Positions 48,973 to 59,429 of a stretch of 64,000 nt of DNA are shown piece after piece. The stretch covers positions 42,904,001 to 42,968,000 of the forward strand of contig CM114271.1 in NCBI GenBank assembly GCA_050084515.1. Reading direction: 5' to 3'. A program made the translations under genes and the position numbers. This DNA comes from Blasia pusilla. Taxonomy: Eukaryota > Marchantiophyta > Marchantiopsida > Blasiales. Positions within the stretch are counted from its first letter, which is position 1, and each line of letters opens with the position of its first letter. The notes beneath the pieces are model-generated. The model did no database searches and had not been told where the DNA came from. It saw only the letters and a list, made by a program, of their open reading frames with translations.

Positions 48973-50175
48973 TTAGTCAGACATTTTAAACCTTGCAAGT
49001 ACACTATTTACACACCTACTTTGAGATAGTCTTATCCATCCCTCCTTTCTGTTCCTAGTTACTTCCATTTGAAGGAAATGATGGATTTCTCCCATATCTG
49101 TCATTTCGAACTCCTTTTTCATTGAGTCTTTGACGGATACTAGCAGTGGTATATAATTTATAATCAATACAACATCATCTACATATAGGGATTGAACAAA
49201 ACATTCATGATCATTCAGGATGTACACATTTGTATCATTATCAAATCTCCGAAATCCTACTTTGATCATTTAACTATCCATCATTTGATACCAGAATCTT
49301 GATGATTGTTTAAGTCCATAAATGGACTTATACAACCTACAAACTTAATCTTGGCAAGTAGGATTTCACACCCCCTCTGGTATCTCCATGGATACTTCCT
49401 CCTCAAGTATACCATTCAGAAATGTTGTCTTTACATCCATTTGATGTACTTCAAGATCAAACTATGTTGCCAGAGTAAGCATAACTCGGATTGAAGTTGT
49501 TTCGACTATAGGTGAGAATGTTTCAATGTAGTCCACACCATAAACTTGTGAGTAGCCTTTTGCTACTAATCTTGCTTTATACCTTTCAATGCTCCCGTCT
49601 GCTTTGTACTTGATTTTGAAAACCCGTTTGCATCCCACGGCCTTTCTACCTTGTGGAAGTAAAGTGAATGACCAACTGTTATTCAACCTCATGGATTCAA
49701 GCTCTTGTTCCATTGCATCCTTCCAATGAAATTCTTGCTGCCCAAATAGAGCTTCTTCATAGGTCTCGGGTTCTTCAATATTGATATGCTTCTCTTGTTG
49801 ACTCAATAACGCAAGAGTCAATTTCTCCGTATGTGGATTCCTTGCGTGTGATTCCTGATGGGTTGCATCATATTTTTGCACTTGCCTTGAAACTCTTTTA
49901 GATCTTCTTGGTCCAACACTTACTTCGCTTGGAGTTTTGTTGTTGGACTCTATTTGAAAAATTTGTGGCTCATTTTGAACTTGTTCTAGTGCAACATCAA
50001 GAATACGGCTCTCTATTGGAATCTCACTAGCACTCTTACTAGTACTTGGAGTGCTCATACCTAGTGTTAGTGCACCTTTTCCTTGAGTGGTAGTCGATGT
50101 TGGAGTTGGTAAGGCTCCCACTAAACTCATTCCCCAAGACTCAAACAAGGAATCTTCATCCTCCTCTTCACCCAA
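48973..50175 (-). pseudogene. copia reverse transcriptase (two frames)
   Basis: The 49462-50175 frame (237 codons) ends the integrase C-terminal region (GPRRSKRVSRQVQKYD) and enters RT with CKRVFKIKYKADGSIERYK and [23 protein letters not shown]. After a gap, the 48973-49269 frame carries the catalytic block QSLYVDDVVLI and EMTDMGEIHHFLQME. The YVDD active site is intact. The intervening ~190 bases, with the middle of RT, are broken by stops. Confidence 0.85.
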
Positions 50176-50673
50176 AACAAAAATGCCACTTTTCCCTCTT
50201 GGAATTTTACATCCCTAGAGGTGAAGATGGTTTTGCCAAATTTCTTTTGCAACTTGTATCCTTTTCTTTGCTCATTGTAACCAGGAAGAATACATTCTTT
50301 TGATTTTACGTATAGTTTTCTCCTCTGAGAATAATGAATTAGTGCAAAAGCTGTACACCAAAAAATTCTAAGGTGACTGATCTAGAGGCTCTATGTACCA
50401 AACCTCATGTGGTGTCTTATCATGCTCCAAAGCCTTTGTTGGCGATCTATTTTGCAAGTAGTTTGCTGTCACTATTGATTAATCCCAATAAGCCTTTTTG
50501 AGACCTGATTTCTTCTACATTGCAAGTACATTAGATGTTAAAGTTTTATTTTTTTATTTTTGACTCTCCGTTTTTTGTGGAGTGTAAGGGATTGAAAATT
50601 TCCTTCTAATGCCATGCTCTTGACAATATAAATTGAAATCAATGGAAGTGTATTCTTCTCCATTGTCACATCT

Positions 50674-51384
50674 TTACATCTTGTTTTTTCTTCCTATCTT
50701 ATTCTCTACTAAGTTTTTGTACAGTGCAAACTTTTGATATACTTTTGATTTCTGCTTCAAAAGATATACATATGTATATCTTGACAAATCATATATAAAA
50801 GTCAATAAATATCTAGCTCCATTGAATGTAAATGTGCTTATTGGTCCACAAACATTATAATGAACTAAGCTGAGAACATCTTCAGCTCTTTTACCATCTG
50901 TCCGAAATTTCTCCCATACTTGCTTGGACTTGATGCATGTGGTACAAAGAGGAAAGTTGTCAAAGTCTACTTCCTTCACCAAAATCTATTTTTTAAGTGC
51001 TACGAGTCTCGCTGGGCTGATGTGGCCAAGCCTCTCAGGTCACAAAACAACATTAGTTGTTGTAGAGAGAGCAATGATCTCCTTGCACATGGAATTTCTG
51101 GTTGATTGCTTAGGTGTTATGGAGTCAGCTAGTATATAGAAATTGTTCATAGACTTGCAATTTGCTATTGTTACTCTAACTTTGTTGTTCAGGATACAAC
51201 GAAGATTCTTGGTTGTCAAATGTCCTCCTACTTGATCAAATTGATCCACTAAGAACAAATTCTTCCTGAGACTAGGGACATACAACACATCTGGGATGAC
51301 AGTTTTTACTCCATTCAGTAGCTTGATGCTTACTAACCCTATTCCTTGACTAGGCTGGGCTGTTTCATCTCCCAAATACACCAC
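50674..51384 (-). pseudogene. copia pre-integrase and integrase core, broken
   Basis: The 51040-51384 frame holds the region before integrase (VIPDVLYVPSLRKNLFLVDQ). The 50674-50982 frame holds the start of the integrase core (VHYNVCGPISTFTFNGARY, then FIYDLSRYTYVYLLKQKS). Family members read D-CGP---S--GA-YF-TFIDD-SR. The first catalytic Asp position reads Asn here (HYNVCGP). Confidence 0.8.
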
Positions 51385-51560
51385 CGATTGTTGATCTGGA
51401 TTACTATATCGAAAAGTGGTTATAATAAATATGTTGAGAGGTCGTTAGCCATGTGCTGAGTGGCTCCTGTATCTACATACCAAGATGTATCTAGACTACT
51501 TGAGGTAGTCAAGGCTATTACATAGAGTTTAGTCCCAACATCATTACTCTGATTTAGCTT

Positions 51561-51830
51561 CTACAATCTCTTAGGAAAATTCTTCAATATGTGTCCTAAT
51601 TGCTTACAATAGAAACAACGAATTGATGTGATCGGAAGCTTCTTCCTGTAGCTTCCTCTTTCTTGATTGAATCTTTGATTATCACCTGTATATAGTATTG
51701 TTGATGACTCATCACTCCCATCCATATTCCTTATATGAGTTTCTTCTTGGAACAATTGAGGAATGAGAGTTTTTATGGTCAAATTGGGTTGGACCTGAAT
51801 AGAAAAAAAAATGATGTAACTTCGAGGCAT
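51561..51830 (-). pseudogene. copia gag C-terminus with degenerate zinc knuckle
   Basis: An 89-codon frame ends CFYCKQLGHILKNF, a CX2CX4HX4C knuckle whose last Cys has become Phe. Gag continues in broken frames to about 52300, next to the leader. Confidence 0.7.
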
Positions 51831-52598
51831 GCTTTGCTTTAGATCTTAAACCTTCTCTTCTTCACTAATGACAGCCCCAACAGCTGTCAGTTGATCCAAA
51901 ATGGATGTCAAGCAATGAATGTGTTTTAGTACACTTTCACCCTCTCTCGTCTTGATTGTTGACAATTGATCTTTTAGATACATGTGTGTGACCTGATCCT
52001 TCTACTAACAAATATCGGACATTCTCTTCCAGGCATCAATAGACATTAAGCAACCACTTAGGAGAGAGAAATGATTGTTCTCTAGCGAGTTTGCAATGAT
52101 AGAGGAGACAAGACTATCTTTCTTGATCCATAGAGTTGTTGTAGTAGGTTCTAGGGGCTTTGTTTATGCTCCCTCTTCCATCTGCATAAGTACTTTAGAT
52201 CTGAGAACCCATATCATTCTCTGTTTCCATACTTTAAGATAAGTTCCATCAAACTTAGGAATATCTGAAGCGCTAAGATGAGCCATTACTAGTTGACAAG
52301 ATTCACCTAGCTTTCCTCTCAATTTCTACGCCCTCAGTTCGAGTAAGATTTCAAGCACATAAAATCACACCCACCTTGGGTTCCTACTTGATTTTTTTCT
52401 CAAGTCACATAGATGTCCTTCTATAGAAACACAATACTTCTTGGACACTCTTCTAAGATAGAACTGATAGCATTGCTTTTCATGATTGGTCATGGGTCCC
52501 CTATGGACTCGTTACTGCAGATATTCCTAAACCTTACTCCTAAGTTCTACCACATATCACCTACTATGTAGGAAGGATCCTTATTCCTATCTTGCTAA

Positions 52599-52612
52599 TC
52601 TCTTTGATACCA
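52599..52612 (-). other. Primer-binding site (initiator Met tRNA)
   Basis: Directly after the LTR end the minus strand reads TGGTATCAAAGAG, against the standard plant copia TGGTATCAGAGC. It fixes the LTR boundary at 52613. Confidence 0.75.
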
Positions 52613-52971
52613 TGTTGAATATTCAGAGGAATATAGACTGACCTTTCATTGTAGAGAAATAGTAAGGAAGACAATAGAACAACACGCATCTATAAGGAAT
52701 GTGATCTGCAACAAAGAGCGAATCACAATTTCTCTTTAAATATACATGGCCCTCTATTGTGCCCTCCTACAACAAAAAACATGTCCTAACTAAAGTAAAT
52801 GCAATTCACGTCCATGAGTGTTGAGTCACTGACAAGTGACACATGTTCACTAACACATTAGAGGTGAGTCACTGTAATGACCTTCATGTCCTATTATATC
52901 TGTAGAGGTGGCTAGGCATGGTGTTAATAGAGGAAGGTCGTTGGTAATCAGCTACGTGCTGATATCTAACA
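52613..52971 (-). repeat. copia 5' LTR (359 bp)
   Basis: In element orientation it starts TGTTAGATATCAG and ends CTGAATATTCAACA, giving imperfect TGTT...AACA terminal inverted repeats. It is followed at once by the primer site. No second copy is present in the window. Confidence 0.75.
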
Positions 52972-53284
52972 TCATCTTCATAAGAGGAGGTACAATTCAC
53001 CTTGAGAAACAAATTATTTACAATAAATAGGGCTACAAAAAAGGTGTCAACTGAGATGAAGGATTTAACTTGTGAAGGCCATGTTTCAATGGTTAGCAGC
53101 AAGATTGGATTGAGGTGAGCATACTTTTCTGAAGTTCCTTCACACCCAACCCGGATGTAGAAAATGCAACTACAGTTACAGCAACATCGTGCTTTGCATC
53201 CCTGGATTATTTGAGCAAGGTAATATTTGGTCTATTTGATTCATTTTCATCACCGTAAGTGGTAGGAAAAAGTTATGATCTTTA
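52972..53284. other. Spacer between copia LTR and MCCA fragment
   Basis: A plus-strand stretch at about 53160-53218 (ENATTVTATSCFASLDYLSK, then GTAAT) looks exon-like with a donor site. I cannot name it. Nothing else is seen. Confidence 0.3.
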
Positions 53285-53700
53285 CTAGTCGATAAAATGA
53301 GTTCCAACTTGTCCAACTATAGATAATGGATGTTTGATGAGGATTTGCATGAAGGTGATATTGGTGGGAAACTATGCAATCTGTTCAGCCACTTTTGAAT
53401 TCTTAGATTTCACTCTTAATAGTTTTCTTAAGTCCTGAAAAGGCTTAGAAAAGTAAGTTGGGTCATCCAAGGTACATTTTCCAGATTCAAAAAGGTGTAA
53501 ACTCACCTGAAACTTTGACAAGCACGTATGGAGCTTTACAAGAGTGATTGATCCATCAGGTCCCTAAGCTACTAACTTGGCTGTCATTGGATCTTAATAC
53601 ACACTGGCAGAATCTCCCTCACCAACACCAGTTTCCACCCTTATTGAATCAAAGGATTCAACAGACAGCCAATTACTCGAAGCATCCTACATAAATTTGA
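53285..53700 (-). pseudogene. MCCA: Methylcrotonyl-CoA carboxylase alpha (biotin carboxylase) exon fragments
   Basis: On the minus strand one exon (about 53690 to 53507, donor GTGAGT) reads SIRVETGVGEGDSASVY, stop, DPMTAKLVA, stop, then GPDGSITLVKLHTCLSKFQ. After an intron, a second exon (53380 to about 53285, acceptor GAACAG) reads FPTNITFMQILIKHPL and GQVGTHFID. These are the end of the biotin-carboxylase domain and the next segment of MCCA (family: RVETGV--GD-VS--YDPMIAKLV, VAG-PTN--FLQ). Three stops replace sense codons. The intact enzyme works in mitochondrial leucine breakdown. Only ~90 residues of ~730 remain, antisense to the neighbouring BIG fragment. Confidence 0.75.
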
Positions 53701-54006
53701 CTCCTTCAGATTCATACAACTAAATGACATCAGAGATGGGAGCAGGCTGACAGCATAGAAGGTTTTATTTGGTGATTCTTAAGGTTCATCAATAAACGAA
53801 TACCCATTGAGGGTTTATGGCTTTTAAGGGTCAGTACGGTGTTGTGAGAATGTTGAATGGAATATTAGTTTTATAAATTTGATTCTGTAGTCCCAATTGC
53901 CCTTTAATGGGTCCTCATCAATCTACCAATGATCATGTCATACGTTCGAGGTTTAGAAGCATCTGAAGAGTGGCTTATCAAAATCACTTTATTTCTTGTG
54001 TTGCGG

Positions 54007-54487
54007 ACGATAATTTCCATTGCAGATGCAGATGGTAACTACCTCTTGGAGGTTTGGGAGCACATTCTAACTTGTGTATCACGATTTGAGCATCTCCATC
54101 TTATTGGTGAGGATGCGCCCGTTGACACAACCTTCTTTGCCGCACCTCAGAGTGATACAAAGAAAAGGCAATCAATAAAATCACCTCTGCTTCCGGTCTT
54201 GAGGCAAAAAGGAGCAGGTCCTACTTGTAGTATATTGTAGCAATAGGTAGGCGAGGTTCATATGATTATACAAGAGTTGGAGGTGGTTCTCCTAGAGTGG
54301 TTACAACAGAGCAGATGAAAAATCTTGTCTCAAATTTGAATATGTTGGAACAGATAGACAATTTGAAATTAATAAAATATTCTCACGTAGTTATAGGCTG
54401 ACTAGTGAGGCGATTGTTGATTTTGTGAAGGATTTAGGAAAGGTTTCAATGGAAGAGTTGCGTTCAACCAATGATCCTGTGGAAAAC
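54007..54487 (+). pseudogene. BIG-type ARF-GEF (brefeldin-A-inhibited GEF) exon fragment
   Basis: The reading TIISIADADGNYLLEVWEHI, LTCVSRFEHLHLIGEDAP, TTFFAAPQSD is the conserved middle/C-terminal region of plant BIG proteins. After a frameshift near 54220 it continues with TTEQMKNLVSNLNMLEQI, SEAIVDFVKDLGKVSMEELR and STNDP. A polypyrimidine tract and TTGCGG (for TTGCAG) at about 54006 mark a decayed acceptor. The parent (~1,750 residues) activates ARF GTPases at the trans-Golgi/endosome. The fragment stops right after STNDP, where the copia LTR at 54488 begins, while the family continues DPRVFSLTK. Confidence 0.85.
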
Positions 54488-54786
54488 TGCTAAACAAGCA
54501 TAATTGGTGGAAAATGGTTCACACACACATACACCACCATGGAGAACGAAATTTGTAATGAGAGAATGAGTTGAGGTTGGTCTCCTTCTCAATTATATAG
54601 GGTATGTACAAGCAACCCTAACCCTAACCTTAACCATAGTCTCAAGTTAGACTAATTGTAATTAACTAACCCTAGTTAAGATAATCGTGCTTAAGTGACT
54701 AACCAAGATTAAGTTTCCCTACTTTGTATGAGTACCAAATATAGCAGTTCATGTGTCTTATGAGCTTGACTATAACTCAATCTTCG
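54488..54786 (-). repeat. copia 3' LTR (299 bp)
   Basis: The plus strand reads TGCTAAACAAGCATAATTGG at the left end and CAATCTTCG at the right; the expected element start TGAAGATTGAG has become CGAAGATTGAG. It is the best-preserved copy of this LTR and abuts the BIG coding fragment. The polypurine tract GAGGGAGAAT lies just inside. Confidence 0.8.
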
Positions 54787-55199
54787 ATATTCTCCCTCAA
54801 GCTCATATCAATATCTCTAACGCCTAAATCATTTCTAAACATCTCTAACTTATCTCTAGACAATGCCTTTATAAAAATATCAACAATTTTTTTATCTGTA
54901 TATATATACACAAGATCAATTTTCCCTGCAAACACTTTCTCTCTGATAAAATGATAATGCACCTCAACATGCTTTGTACGAGCATGAAACACAGGGTTAT
55001 TAGCAAGCTTGATGCTACTAGTATTGTCTCCATATATTACACTAGGGCCTAAGTTACTAACACCAATCTCAACAAATAATCGATGAAGCCACACCGCCTC
55101 ACATGCTGCATTGGTTGCTCCTCTATACTCACCCTCTGTTGAAGATAAAGCAACTAAAGGTTGCTTCTTTGAAGCCCAACTTATATCTGCGCTTCCCAA
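54777..55199 (-). pseudogene. copia RNase H, nearly intact frame
   Basis: A 140-codon frame carries WASKKQPLVALSSTEGEY, CEAVWLHRLFVEIG, YGDNTSSIKLANNPVFHAR and TKHVEVHYHFIREKV, the standard copia RNase H blocks with the conserved DNTS Asp. It runs a few codons into the LTR. It is separated from RT by a frameshift near 55200-55340. Confidence 0.85.
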
Positions 55200-55345
55200 A
55201 GTAAATGAATAACCAGATGTGGAGTGTCAATCAGACACGCTTCTTGCCCAATCAGCATCTATGAATCCATGTAATTGAAAATTTGGAGAATGTTCAAATT
55301 GAAGCCCGAATTGAATAGAGAATTTTACATACCGCATAATCCTCC

Positions 55346-56252
55346 TCACAACATCAAGGTGAGGTTTTGAGGTGCTTGCATTAACTGTCTCACTAGGCCA
55401 ACACCATAACTTAAATCTGGTGTGGTTATAGTTAGATAGATCAAATTTCCAACCATGCGGCTATACATATTAGAATCTGCAAGCAAGTCTCCTTCATCCA
55501 CTCTTAGCTTCACACTCTGGTCGAACAGTGTAGAGATTGACTTAAAAGCCGTCATACCATATTTTGAAAGTATATGAACAGCATATTGTCGTTGTAGTAA
55601 CCACATGCTCTCTCCAACCTTCATAAACTCTATACAAAGGAAATACTTGAGTTCTCCCAAGTCTTTCATATCAAATTCTGCTTGTAACTTAAGCTTGACT
55701 TGTTGTACCATTTCTTCAGTACTCCCAATAATCATGAGATCGTCAACATACAACACAATGAGAACCGTATGATCTTGTCCTCTCAAGACATATAACAAGG
55801 AGTCAGAATCACATACCCTAAAACCCAACTCTTGTAGGACGTATGTAATCTTACCATACCAAACTCGTAGAGCTTGTTTGATCCCGTAGAGAGCTTTCTT
55901 CAACCTGCATACACGAAATAGAAACTTGGGATGCTCGTATCCAGGCGGTTGAGTCATATATACCTCCTCGTATAAATCTCCATTTAAGAAGGCATTTTTA
56001 CGTCTATGTGATGTAATCTCAATTTCTTACTTACTCCAACTACAACCATTGTTCTCGTAGTTGCCATCTTTGCAACAGGGCTAAATGTTTCCTCATAATC
56101 GATACCATATTGTTGTGCATAGCCCTTAGCCACCAATCTCGCTTTGTATCTGTTAATTGTACCATCTTGATTGCGTTTGATTTTTTAAATCCATTTGCAA
56201 CCAATAGCTTCCTTACCAAAAGGTATATCAACCAGCTCCCATGTCTATTCAT
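55346..56252 (-). pseudogene. copia reverse transcriptase, two frames
   Basis: The 55346-55957 frame (203 codons) reads QPPGYEHP, CRLKKALYGIKQALRVWY, VLIVLYVDDLMIIG and DMKDLGELKYFLCIEF. YVDD and the LKKALYGLKQ motif are preserved. The 56040-56252 piece holds the RT start in shifted frames, with stops replacing W-L and K codons. Confidence 0.85.
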
Positions 56253-56820
56253 GTTTTAATGCAGCAAGCTCTTCCTCCATAGCTTCAATCTATTTGACTT
56301 CCTTACAGCTTCTTCAAAATAACTCGGCTCCTGTTCTTAAAGGGTAGTCATCATATATGCATGATGTGTCGCAAGGGAACCTTCATTTATGAATCCATGA
56401 ACTGGATGTCTAACTCTACTTGATCTACAAAGTTGTTGTTCATAGATAGATGCCTATAACACCTAACTTAAGCTTAGACTAGTGTCAACAGATTGAATAC
56501 GTACTCTTTCCGTCCATGGACTCATAGATCTAACTGATGAATCTAGGACCTCTCCTAATACTGCACTAGTACTTAGGGAAGTTGAAGACAATGTCCGTTG
56601 GGGTACAGTCATATTCTCCCCCTCAACAGACAAGTTTAGAGGTGGAATAGGCTTAGACGGAACACACCAAAGCTTTAGCTCATCAAAGACAACATCTTGA
56701 CTAATAATAAGCTGCCTAAAGGATAGAATGTAGTACTTATAGCACTTATATCTCTTAGTTCCATCAGCATAGCCAATGAAGATATATCTTTAAAATTTGG
56801 GGTCTAATTTCTTACGTCTC

Positions 56821-57740
56821 TCAAAAGAAACATGAGCATAACAAATACAGCCAAATATTTTCAAGAAGGAAAAATTTGGTGTACTTCCTATGAAGATTTT
56901 GAATGGAGTTTATATCATGAACTCCTACTGTTGGAGTTTGGTTGATTAAGAAGACTACACATGCTACAGCCTCTGCCCAATACATCTTAGGCATGTTCTT
57001 CTCATTCAGCATAGCTCATGCCGCTTCAGCAATATGTCAATTTTTTCTCTCAACCACTCCATTTTTTTGTGGAATGTAACGGCAATTCACTTGACGTTGG
57101 ATGCCATTCTGATGTTAATTATCATCAAACTCTGTTGAAATATACTCTCCTCCTCCATCACAACGCAATTTCAGAATGTGTCCTCAAGTCTGCTTCTCTA
57201 CTATAACTCTGAATGTTTGGAACATTGAGAATACCTCTGACTTGGCTTTTAGAATGTATACCCATATATACCTAGAGAGGTCATCAACAAATGAAACAAA
57301 GTACTGGCAACCACTAAGGTTATATTGTGATGGTAGGAACTATGGATCAACTCCAATATCCAGGATGCTCTTCTACCTTGCTTTGGAAAATGAAATCTAA
57401 CTTGTTTTCCAAATTGGCTAGCATGACATACCTCTAACATAGCAGGACTCGCTAATTTAGGGAGTCATATTACTATATTTGATGATAAAAGACTCTGTAA
57501 TCTTTGAAGATTCATATGTTCAATTCTTTTATGCCACACATTTAGATTTGTGACTTGTTGGCCGGTTTGACCATACATTGTTGTTTGAATCTCTAGCATA
57601 GAAATATCTAATTTGAACATTCTGCCAGATCTAGTTCCTTTGACTATCGTAGTGTGGTCATCCATTGTTTCAATGAAACAACCATCTGCGTTAAACTTCA
57701 CTTGATAACCATGTTCTACTATTTTTCCTACAGAGATCAA
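56821..57740 (-). pseudogene. copia pre-integrase and integrase, broken
   Basis: 57465-57740 contains the pre-integrase segment ending VWHKRIEHMNLQRLQSL (family LWH-RLGHMN). 57249-57440 and 56821-57012 carry integrase pieces, including MPKMYWAEAVACVVFLINQ (family PK-FWAEAV-TA-YLLNR). Frameshifts and stops separate them. Confidence 0.8.
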
Positions 57741-57932
57741 GTTTCTTGCAATGGTAGGAACGTAGAGAATCTTTCCAAGAGCACAAAGACCATCTGATGC
57801 TATTGGAACTTTACCAATATGCGTGATATGATGTTAAGTGTCATCTCCTATGAGCACAATTGCAGGATCTTTCACCGGATCTAAACTACTGACCATTTAG
57901 CTTGTGAGGTCATGTGATTTGATGCACCAGAG

Positions 57933-58894
57933 TTAATGTACCAATCTGATGTCGAGTCTTTCTTGACCATTGCTCCCATATGATGAGTCATGACCAAGAG
58001 ATGCTCCGTTTGTGAATGTTTTTGTTCTTGGTACTGCTCTTGGTATTGTTGTTCCACACAGTTTTATTGCTGTAAGGCTCCTATTCTCATATCTGCCTTC
58101 TTCTTGAAGCAAAACTTTGCAAAGTGAACCTTTATCTCGCGGTAATTGCAAGATCTAAGGACCCTCTACTGCTAACCTCGACCCCAACGGTTTCCACCAT
58201 CACCACTTTGTGATTGTATGTGGTGTTGGTTCGTAGTTGATTGAGTGACGTTATATCGAGTGTCTCTTCCTCCATATCCATCACAACCACGGAAGTTTCT
58301 TCCACGACCCCTACCTCTGTTTGATCCATAACATGCAAATAGCGCACTCTCTTGCAGACTAGACGAGCTACCGCTGCCTACTAGGCACATCTCTTCAATG
58401 ATTAATAGAGGGACTAACTCTTGAAAGCTTGGATACTTATCTCTCACAGAGATAGAGATCTCAAAGGACTTGTAATCCCTTGGAAGGCCTTGAAGAGTGA
58501 AAAAAATCATATCATCATCTTCTACTGTCATTCCAATGTTATTCAACTGATCAACAATATGTCTCATACTCAAAATATAATCATTGATGCTTTGCGATCG
58601 TTTCCTCACTTCGTTCAATTGCTATTTCAATTGAAGCTTTATGGCCTTTATAGATGTCTTGAACAAATTTTCCAATGCATCCCAAGCCTCCTTCAGAATA
58701 TCAACATCTTGAATATGACCTATCATTGGCGAACTGATCGTTCTTGAAATGTAGTGGATTACTTGCCTTGCGCATTTGTTCCAGGCGCGAACATTCAAGT
58801 CTGTTGAGTCACTTTTAGACTTGGCTTCATCACCTGTGACGAGCTCCCATAGTTCTTGACCCATGAGAAATTGTTTCATGCGAAACTTCCACAC
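57933..58894 (-). pseudogene. copia gag with one internal stop and a degenerate knuckle
   Basis: Frame 58894-58622 starts MWKFRMKQFLMGQELWELV and holds DILKEAWDALENLFKTS. After an in-frame stop the same frame resumes with LNEVRKRSQSINDYILSMRH, DDDMIFFTLQGLPRDYKSF and a GSNRGRGRGRNFRG tail. The knuckle lies near 58150-58090, where HFAKFCFKKKADM follows a CNYRE that lacks the second Cys. Confidence 0.85.
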
Positions 58895-59317
58895 ATTTTA
58901 ATTCTGCTTATGTAACTTCTCGCCTGTGATTGATGTTGAGGAATATTCCATGACGAACGATTTCACTCAAAAAAACATAATTTCAGGCTTTCTACTTCTA
59001 TGTTGGAGGCTTTCTCACTCCAACATAAAAATAAACCTGAAATTTGCCAAAATTGATCAAGTATATGAAAGAACTAGTCAAAATTGGCATGTAGAGAGCA
59101 AAGTACATAACTTTTCTTCACTAATTGCACTTTCCTACATTGAAATTGCTACTGCATGAGCTCAAAATGTTAGAATCAAGCGATTTTGGGTGCGTTGGAA
59201 AGCTCTTAACGAGCTCTAAAAGACGGATAGAACTAGCCTGTGTCATTGTTCTAGACACTGCGGATCTAGATGGCTAAATCGGCCGGGAAAGCCCTCTAAA
59301 ACGTCTCTTGCAGGATA

Positions 59318-59424
59318 TCTCCCAATGTTTAGCATCGTCTGCTACTTTAAAGAGAGAGCTAGGAAAGCAAGAGTTAAAATCTCCCGTTGTTTAGCATCGT
59401 CTGCTGCTTTAAAGATAGAGCTAG
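59318..59424. repeat. Two-copy ~45-bp direct repeat at 62-bp spacing
   Basis: TCTCCCAATGTTTAGCATCG followed by TCTGCTACTTTAAAGAGAGAGC at 59318 recurs as TCTCCCGTTGTTTAGCATCG and TCTGCTGCTTTAAAGATAGAGC at 59380. It lies right where the copia leader loses similarity to its sister, so it may mark the rearranged junction. Confidence 0.7.
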
Positions 59425-59429
59425 CACAT

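Larger units (their letters stand above)
48781..52971 (-). mobile_element. Second-lineage Ty1/copia element, 5' LTR present, 3' end truncated
   Basis: Minus-strand order from the right: LTR 52971-52613, initiator-Met primer site, gag with a zinc knuckle, pre-integrase, integrase, RT, ending in the RT-RNase H connection (YKSVAGSLMWAM, VYTRLDIS) at about 48790-48890. RNase H and the 3' LTR are missing. Its LTR differs from that of the 15-kb and 54-kb family. It separates the FtsZ1 and MCCA fragments and may have inserted between them. Confidence 0.8.
54488..59270 (-). mobile_element. Ty1/copia element, sister of the 15-kb one; 5' LTR missing
   Basis: The minus-strand order is gag (58.9-58.1 kb), pre-integrase and integrase (57.7-56.8), RT (56.25-55.35), RNase H (55.2-54.78) and 3' LTR 54488-54786. 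The leader matches the 15-20 kb element to about 59270 (CATTGTTCTAGACACTGCGGAT against GTTGTTCTAACCTACGCGGAT) and then diverges, so the 5' LTR was lost or replaced. It is younger than its sister: longer frames survive. Confidence 0.85.

Noticed and set aside
54610-54650. CCCTAACCCTAACC tract resembling plant telomere repeat
   Set aside because: Only two to three units, and the same tract is part of the copia LTR at 15, 20 and 0.4 kb.
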